Source of the DNA: Blepharisma stoltei
Taxonomy: Eukaryota; Ciliophora; Heterotrichea; Heterotrichida; Blepharismidae
NCBI GenBank assembly: GCA_914767885.1
Contig: CAJZBQ010000060.1
Location: forward strand, 797,210 to 861,209
DNA: 64,000 nucleotides
Direction: 5' to 3'
A model generated the notes under the pieces. It did not search any database and was not told the origin of the DNA. It saw nothing but the letters and a program-made list of their open reading frames with translations. Position 1 is the first letter of the stretch. Every line of letters starts with the position of its first letter. Made by a program: the position numbers and the translations under genes. Shown piece by piece: positions 59,001 through 64,000 of this stretch.

Positions 59001-59547
59001 TGAAGACGGAGCCAATATTGACGTTACTTTTGAAAATGTTGGCCACTATGCTGATCTATTAGAGAAGCACAAATTATTTGAAAATCCTAAAGCTTACGAT
59101 TCTATAAGGAAAGGTATAGCTATTGTTATTCCTATTGATAAATTGAACCTATTCACAGCTGCTCAACTACGTGAACTCATATGCGCGAAGCAAGAAGTCA
59201 AATTAGAAGTCTTAGAAGAAAACACCGTTTACGAGAATTGCAGAAGAACAGATCCGCACATTGAAATCTTCTGGAGAGCAATTAAATCATTAAACTATAG
59301 TGACCATGTCAAATTTATTGACTATATTGCTAGAAGGTCTAAGCTTATTGAATGGGATTGGCCTCTGAAATTTACAATAGCCAAGCACAGTAAATCCGAA
59401 GATGTGAATACATTGGTTCCTATTGTCGACAATACTATATTCAGACTTGAGCTGCCAGCTTATACATCTTCAGAAATCATGAAAGAGAAGATTATACTTG
59501 CGATTGCCCAAAATAACAAGTTTGATTCTTTAGACATTAATATTTAA
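43991..59547 (+). CDS. Giant HECT-family protein (SPRY, CUB-like, MABP-like, pseudo-HECT); split by IESs and a retroelement
   Basis: With UGA as Trp, coding blocks are about 43991-44926, 45214-47165, 48221-48957, 49482-50360, 50626-50773, 51002-51132, 51520-54494 and 55030-59547, in all about 4,000 residues. Order: helical N-terminus; SPRY (about 45240-45650); helical region; CUB-like domain (about 46840-47145); helical region; MABP-like segment (about 50640-51060); concanavalin-type domain (about 53840-54190); MABP-like segment (about 55250-55420); second CUB-like domain (55850-56130); two SPRY domains (56780-57300, 57350-57930); HECT N-lobe (EGIQDDPVKYCGLLIEISKEL, LGKFFGSGIRT) and C-lobe ending at UAA 59545. 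The active-site position in the AHTCF-type motif is Thr (ACT, 59434-59436). Size and layout resemble HERC1/HECTD4-type ligases; with no Cys it is probably a scaffold. The 48957/49482 join is uncertain. Confidence 0.8.
44930..45213. mobile_element. Decayed MITE/IES in the giant gene
   Basis: The middle matches the CTCCGTGAG family (GATATATAACTAGGGATTAA, AAAACATAAATTTAAA), but the left terminal core is lost and the right one is mutated. The flanks are TAA (44927-44929) and TTA (45214-45216). Only keeping the right-hand TTA keeps the frame open (KKK then LEISSDEP); keeping TAA would end the protein. Confidence 0.7.
47166..48217. mobile_element. 1.05-kb expanded MITE/IES in the giant gene
   Basis: TAA at 47163-47165 and 48218-48220. 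The family left end and middle (47166-47440) and right core palindrome are kept, but ~700 bp of extra sequence lies between, including a GTCATTTTTT/GCCATTTTTT repeat. Excision leaving one TAA gives TAT ACT AAG CAA TGG, in frame. Confidence 0.85.
47695..47985. repeat. Degenerate decamer repeat, GTCATTTTTT then GCCATTTTTT
   Basis: About 27 units of 9-15 nt. The left half carries GTCA, the right half GCCA, so the array appears to have grown as two blocks. The ORFs across it (poly-Phe/His) are artefacts of the repeat. A similar TTGCCATTTTT motif occurs in the IES at 50774-51001. Confidence 0.9.
49099..49480. mobile_element. MITE (CTCCGTGAG family) in a larger non-coding gap of the giant gene
   Basis: TTA on the left (49096-49098 or 49100-49102) and 49481-49483 on the right. 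Two direct cores, full middle, core palindrome and a 10-G run. The 115 bp to its left are also non-coding, so it probably inserted into an older IES. Confidence 0.9.
50361..50625. other. Predicted IES, about 265 bp
   Basis: Coding stops near UAG 50372; AT-rich sequence follows; coding resumes at about 50628 (ETREGEGQNLYLIIEH). Joining TA 50361-50362 to TA 50626-50627 keeps phase (ILL then ETREGE). Other TA pairs give a stop. Confidence 0.5.
50774..51001. other. Predicted IES, 228 bp, flanked by a 9-bp direct repeat
   Basis: CATATTTTC occurs at 50772-50780 and 51000-51008. Removing 228 bp between equivalent TA positions gives AAA CAT ATT TTC ATC AAA, restoring a beta-strand-rich frame (KHIFIKKSE). 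The interior is AT-rich with TTGCCATTTTT-like stretches and stops. Confidence 0.7.
51133..51516. mobile_element. MITE/IES (CTCCGTGAG family) in the giant gene
   Basis: TAA at 51130-51132 and 51517-51519; 384 bp; complete family structure. Excision leaving one TAA gives AAG TTA TTA AGA GAA, in frame. Confidence 0.95.
54495..55019 (+). mobile_element. GC-rich SINE-like retroelement inside a giant-gene exon
   Basis: Bounded by direct repeats CCTAATGGATTTACA (54480-54494) and CCTATTGGATTTACA (55015-55029), 14 of 15 identical. The 3' end has an AACCT pentanucleotide tail (about 54999-55016). Near the 5' end, TGGCGAACTGGG (about 54565) and GGTTCAAGAG (about 54596) are weakly like pol III A and B boxes, 30 bp apart. 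Removing it restores the frame (GFT then AVSIYEDG). A 3' fragment of the same family is at 14125-14315. Confidence 0.75.
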
Positions 59548-60261
59548 GATAATGGGCATTCAAATTAAAATTAGGTTTAATTCAATATATTATACTTTAA
59601 CGCCAAAAATATATCTTCTCTATATTTTTGTTTAGGAGCGGGCTAAATTACCCTGGACAATAAACTTCACTAGCATTAAATTCCCTACTCGCTTAAATTA
59701 TTTTTCTCATGCCATCTTATTGATGCCTTTGCGAGCTGATTTATTTAGACAAATCAAATAAAAAAGTTAAATGTATTCGGGAAGGACATAATAACGAAAG
59801 CCAGGTTTAAATTATTTTTTTAAGTCTAAAACTAGATTATTTATAGTATATAAAGCTCTTAATACGAAAGAAAATAATTTTATCAAAATTGAAGCCTGTT
59901 GCTAAAAAAAATTATAGAATGCATTAAGCTAAAATTTTTTAAGGCCTTTTGCTTACATTATTGAAACAAATTAAAATAATAAGTTTTGTATTCTTAAAGT
60001 ATATATATTCCAGAAGTATTTTAACCTGAATACTTAAAGCTTTAGAGCAAAACCTTTTAGATTTCATTTATCCAGATAATAAGAATTGAGCTTACAATTC
60101 TGGTTATTGCATTTTATTGCTTCAATCTTTTTACCTACTCTTCTAAGTGAGATATAATTACTATAATAAGCAACATCAATAATTATTTTTTGATCTAAAT
60201 TAAAATAATAATATTCTCTAACCGAATCAGAAATAGTTGAGATGTAGACTTGCACAATTTG
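59548..60261. other. AT-rich spacer downstream of the giant gene
   Basis: I see no gene. A 73-codon minus ORF at 60064-60285 runs into the dispersed repeat and has no clear domain. Confidence 0.4.
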
Positions 60262-60829
60262 TATTAAAATAATGAGCTGAAACAAATAATAGTTTTTAAA
60301 GCGCTTTAAGTTTAAGAATACGATGCATATTTACATTCTCTGCTTCGAAAAACATCATTTAACAGCTTAAGCTAGGACCAAAACCCTATAATTTTCATAT
60401 TATGTGGAAATTTTACAAACAAAATCGCCATTATATGAGTTCTATTCTTATCCGATTAAATTAGCTAACCTGAGTATTTGAATAAACATAGCAGCCCATA
60501 GCCTAGACAACGGTTTTTAATATTTTGATATGCTTCTGTGGTTATCAGCACTTAATAGAATGCAAAAGCTATAATTATAATTAGTAAAATTGGCTCATTA
60601 AACTTTTAGATTTATAAATAAACCAGAAATTAATAAAGCTTTATTCGTCGATTTATTTTAATTAATATTAAAATTGAAAACTTTACAAAGAAGGAGATCA
60701 ATTAAAATATAATTAATTAAAAGCAGAGATTAACTAAATAAATAAATAAAGCCATTAATTTAGCAATGCTTTATTGCAAAATCTACTTAAATAGCATAAT
60801 AAATTTACTTTATTTTATAATACCATAAA
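60262..60829. repeat. 560-bp dispersed repeat, copy 2
   Basis: Near-identical to 15313-15865. This copy ends 8 bp before the ATG of the telomere-proximal gene, so it supplies that gene's upstream region. Confidence 0.9.
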
Positions 60830-60837
60830 GGTTTTAA

Positions 60838-61743
60838 ATGGCATGTTTAAAGTGTTCAATGAGTGCGCGACGCTTGATTTTAGAAGAAGAATTAAAGCTG
60901 TACATGAAGGGAAGGGAATTACTGCCTTCTAGCCAGGTATCAAGGATGATGAAGCAGCATTGGAAAGTCATGGAGTTTGGCGGCATGTCAGAGAACGAGG
61001 AAGAATGGCTAAATGGTACAGATATTGCTCTCAATGCAGAAGAATACTTGATGCCACCAGAAGAGTTCTTTTCTGACTATGAATCTGAGGAGGATTACTG
61101 AAGCAACTACGATGACCATGATGATTATGATGAAGAAGATGAAGATGAAATATGAGGAAGATTTGTATCCTGGGCTTGGAACCAAACTGAAGAAGTGCTT
61201 GATAGTGAGACAACTACGCCGCTTTATGCAACAACAGGCACTCGGCCTGTGGAAATAGTTCAAACCTCAAGTGATGAAAGTGGAATCAAGGACAACACTG
61301 AGGTTGGGAATGCTGGAGATAAAGCTGAAGGTCAAGGTACACCAGAGAGTAAGGATTCTGAAGGAGGTGATTCCCTAGAAAATGCTAAGTGTTGGAATTT
61401 AGGCGTTGAGTCGATTACAAGCAAAAAAGTTTGCCCGCGAAAAGGGAAGGGATGAAATAAAATGGAATTTGCATGCAAGTCATGGAGAAAGAAAAATTGA
61501 AGAAAAAAGAGATATGAATGCAACAAGATTTTGGATATACATAATATTGGGGTAGAAAATTATGAAAGGAGTTTAGGACGAAGATATCAAGTCTTAAATG
61601 AAGTAGAATTGAATTTGAAGAAAAAAGCCGAAAATGTGAGGTATGGACAGAATTTTTTAGATGGAAATAATTGGAGTTGAAGGGGAAGAAAAAAGAAGAA
61701 GAATTTGGAAAATATTGGTCCTCTAGAGGGCGATAACCGTTAA
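60838..61743 (+). CDS. Telomere-proximal acidic protein of unknown function
   Basis: Reading UGA as Trp (61099, 61150, 61453, 61498, 61678 region) gives one open frame of 301 codons from ATG 60838 to UAA 61741-61743. The start has a CLKC pair and a basic helix-prone segment. An Asp/Glu-rich middle (about residues 60-105) follows, then DEIWGRFVSWAWNQTEEVLD, a Ser/Glu/Gly-rich linker and a Lys-rich end closing with GPLEGDNR. I do not recognise the family. A decayed homologue sits inside the composite element at 31433-33549, with the same core and the same 3' end, so the gene may be transposon-borne. The stop is 41 bp before the telomere array. The start could lie elsewhere because the upstream repeat was probably joined to the gene secondarily. 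Confidence 0.65.
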
Positions 61744-61784
61744 ATTATTATTATTATTATAATACCTATAAATAGATTCTGAAA

Positions 61785-64000
61785 TTAGGGTGTTAGGGTG
61801 TTAGGGTGTTAGGGTGTTAGGGTGTTAGGGTGTTAGGCTTTTAGTGTTAGGGTGTTAGGGTGTTAGGGTGTTAGGGTGTTAGGGTGTTAGGGTGTTAGGG
61901 TGTTAGGGTGTTAGGGTGTTAGGGTGTTAGGGTGTTAGGGTGTTAGGGTGTTAGGGTGTTAGGGTGTTAGGGTGTTAGGGTGTTAGGGTGTTAGGGTGTT
62001 AGGGTGTTAGGGTGTTAGGGTGTTAGGGTGTTAGGGTGTTAGGGTGTTAGGGTGTTAGGGTGTTAGGGTGTTAGGGTGTTAGGGTGTTAGGGTGTTAGGG
62101 TGTTAGGGTGTTAGGGTGTTAGGGTGTTAGGGTGTTAGGGTGTTAGGGTGTTAGGGTGTTAGGGTGTTAGGGTGTTAGGGTGTTAGGGTGTTAGGGTGTT
62201 AGGGTGTTAGGGTGTTAGGGTGTTAGGGTGTTAGGGTGTTAGGGTGTTAGGGTGTTAGGGTGTTAGGGTGTTAGGGTGTTAGGGTGTTAGGGTGTTAGGG
62301 TGTTAGGGTGTTAGGGTGTTAGGGTGTTAGGGTGTTAGGGTGTTAGGGTGTTAGGGTGTTAGGGTGTTAGGGTGTTAGGGTGTTAGGGTGTTAGGGTGTT
62401 AGGGTGTTAGGGTGTTAGGGTGTTAGGGTGTTAGGGTGTTAGGGTGTTAGGGTGTTAGGGTGTTAGGGTGTTAGGGTGTTAGGGTGTTAGGGTGTTAGGG
62501 TGTTAGGGTGTTAGGGTGTTAGGGTGTTAGGGTGTTAGGGTGTTAGGGTGTTAGGGTGTTAGGGTGTTAGGGTGTTAGGGTGTTAGGGTGTTAGGGTGTT
62601 AGGGTGTTAGGGTGTTAGGGTGTTAGGGTGTTAGGGTGTTAGGGTGTTAGGGTGTTAGGGTGTTAGGGTGTTAGGGTGTTAGGGTGTTAGGGTGTTAGGG
62701 TGTTAGGGTGTTAGGGTGTTAGGGTGTTAGGGTGTTAGGGTGTTAGGGTGTTAGGGTGTTAGGGTGTTAGGGTGTTAGGGTGTTAGGGTGTTAGGGTGTT
62801 AGGGTGTTAGGGTGTTAGGGTGTTAGGGTGTTAGGGTGTTAGGGTGTTAGGGTGTTAGGGTGTTAGGGTGTTAGGGTGTTAGGGTGTTAGGGTGTTAGGG
62901 TGTTAGGGTGTTAGGGTGTTAGGGTGTTAGGGTGTTAGGGTGTTAGGGTGTTAGGGTGTTAGGGTGTTAGGGTGTTAGGGTGTTAGGGTGTTAGGGTGTT
63001 AGGGTGTTAGGGTGTTAGGGTGTTAGGGTGTTAGGGTGTTAGGGTGTTAGGGTGTTAGGGTGTTAGGGTGTTAGGGTGTTAGGGTGTTAGGGTGTTAGGG
63101 TGTTAGGGTGTTAGGGTGTTAGGGTGTTAGGGTGTTAGGGTGTTAGGGTGTTAGGGTGTTAGGGTGTTAGGGTGTTAGGGTGTTAGGGTGTTAGGGTGTT
63201 AGGGTGTTAGGGTGTTAGGGTGTTAGGGTGTTAGGGTGTTAGGGTGTTAGGGTGTTAGGGTGTTAGGGTGTTAGGGTGTTAGGGTGTTAGGGTGTTAGGG
63301 TGTTAGGGTGTTAGGGTGTTAGGGTGTTAGGGTGTTAGGGTGTTAGGGTGTTAGGGTGTTAGGGTGTTAGGGTGTTAGGGTGTTAGGGTGTTAGGGTGTT
63401 AGGGTGTTAGGGTGTTAGGGTGTTAGGGTGTTAGGGTGTTAGGGTGTTAGGGTGTTAGGGTGTTAGGGTGTTAGGGTGTTAGGGTGTTAGGGTGTTAGGG
63501 TGTTAGGGTGTTAGGGTGTTAGGGTGTTAGGGTGTTAGGGTGTTAGGGTGTTAGGGTGTTAGGGTGTTAGGGTGTTAGGGTGTTAGGGTGTTAGGGTGTT
63601 AGGGTGTTAGGGTGTTAGGGTGTTAGGGTGTTAGGGTGTTAGGGTGTTAGGGTGTTAGGGTGTTAGGGTGTTAGGGTGTTAGGGTGTTAGGGTGTTAGGG
63701 TGTTAGGGTGTTAGGGTGTTAGGGTGTTAGGGTGTTAGGGTGTTAGGGTGTTAGGGTGTTAGGGTGTTAGGGTGTTAGGGTGTTAGGGTGTTAGGGAGTT
63801 AGGGTGTTAGGGTGTTAGGGTGTTAGGGTGTTAGGGTGTTAGGGTGTTAGGGTGTTAGGGTGTTAGGGTGTTAGGGTGTTAGGGTGTTAGGGTGTTAGGG
63901 TGTTAGGGTGTTAGGGTGTTAGGGTGTTAGGGTGTTAGGGTGTTAGGGTGTTAGGGTGTTAGGGTGTTAGGGTGTTAGGGTGTTAGGGTGTTAGGGTGTT
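61785..64000 (+). repeat. Telomere, TGTTAGGG repeat, about 277 units
   Basis: Uninterrupted 8-bp repeat to the window end, G-rich strand running 5' to 3' toward the end, as at a chromosome terminus. Only two blemishes are seen: a slipped unit at about 61837-61846 (TTAGGCTTTTAGTG) and a T-to-A change at 63797. The 8-mer is the heterotrich type, and the length is large for a macronuclear end, fitting a germline chromosome. Confidence 0.97.

Noticed and set aside
1-64000. tRNA and rRNA genes
   Set aside because: I looked for A/B-box pairs and conserved rRNA stretches; only weak box-like motifs within the retroposon at 54495 were seen.

Overview
The window looks like germline (micronuclear) DNA of a heterotrich ciliate, closest to Blepharisma. 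Four things in the sequence point there. (1) The right end is about 2.2 kb of the 8-mer TGTTAGGG, the heterotrich-type telomere repeat. (2) UGA must be read as tryptophan in every long gene, while UAA and UAG end them. (3) At least one gene needs 16-nt GT..AG introns. (4) Genes are cut by inserts whose removal restores the frame, which is the behaviour of internal eliminated sequences (IESs). Many inserts resemble the pogo-derived MITE known from Blepharisma (BogoMITE as I recall it; identity not checked). The background is AT-rich.

Layout. 1-5256 (-): start-containing part of a huge secreted Cys-rich protein made of about 24 near-identical 60-residue repeats. 5.3-9.2 kb: no gene seen. 9.6-11.7 kb (-): U-box/coiled-coil/kelch-like gene with in-frame stops. 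12-15.9 kb: repeats, MITEs and a retroelement fragment. 16.1-21.9 kb (+): one receptor gene with two periplasmic-binding-type ligand domains and a multi-pass membrane part, cut by at least five inserts. 22-23 kb (+): decayed gene fragments. 23.0-26.0 kb (-): second copy of the Cys-rich gene with about 8 repeats. 26.4-29.5 kb: MITEs and decayed sequence. 29.7-31.0 kb (+): Cys-rich/lectin-like gene with micro-introns. 31.2-35.6 kb (-): decayed paralogue of the receptor, carrying a 2.1-kb composite element and nested MITEs. 36-43 kb: a GC-rich retroelement, MITEs, an importin-alpha-like pseudogene and decayed duplicates. 44.0-59.5 kb (+): one giant HECT/SPRY/CUB-like gene, cut by about eight inserts, whose HECT domain lacks the catalytic cysteine. 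60.3-61.7 kb: a dispersed repeat, then a small acidic-protein gene 41 bp from the telomere. 61,785-64,000: telomere.

Main new signals. The MITEs insert with a 3-bp TNA duplication whose middle base usually matches on both sides (TTA, TAA, TGA, TCA), not simply TA. Three repeat families share one terminal architecture (two direct copies of a core at one end, a palindrome of the same core at the other) but have unrelated 17-19-bp cores. GC-rich SINE-like elements with pentanucleotide tails sit inside coding exons with 10-15-bp duplications, so they too must be removed precisely. The gene beside the telomere has a decayed homologue inside the 2.1-kb composite element. I saw no transposase, rRNA, tRNA or CRISPR array.
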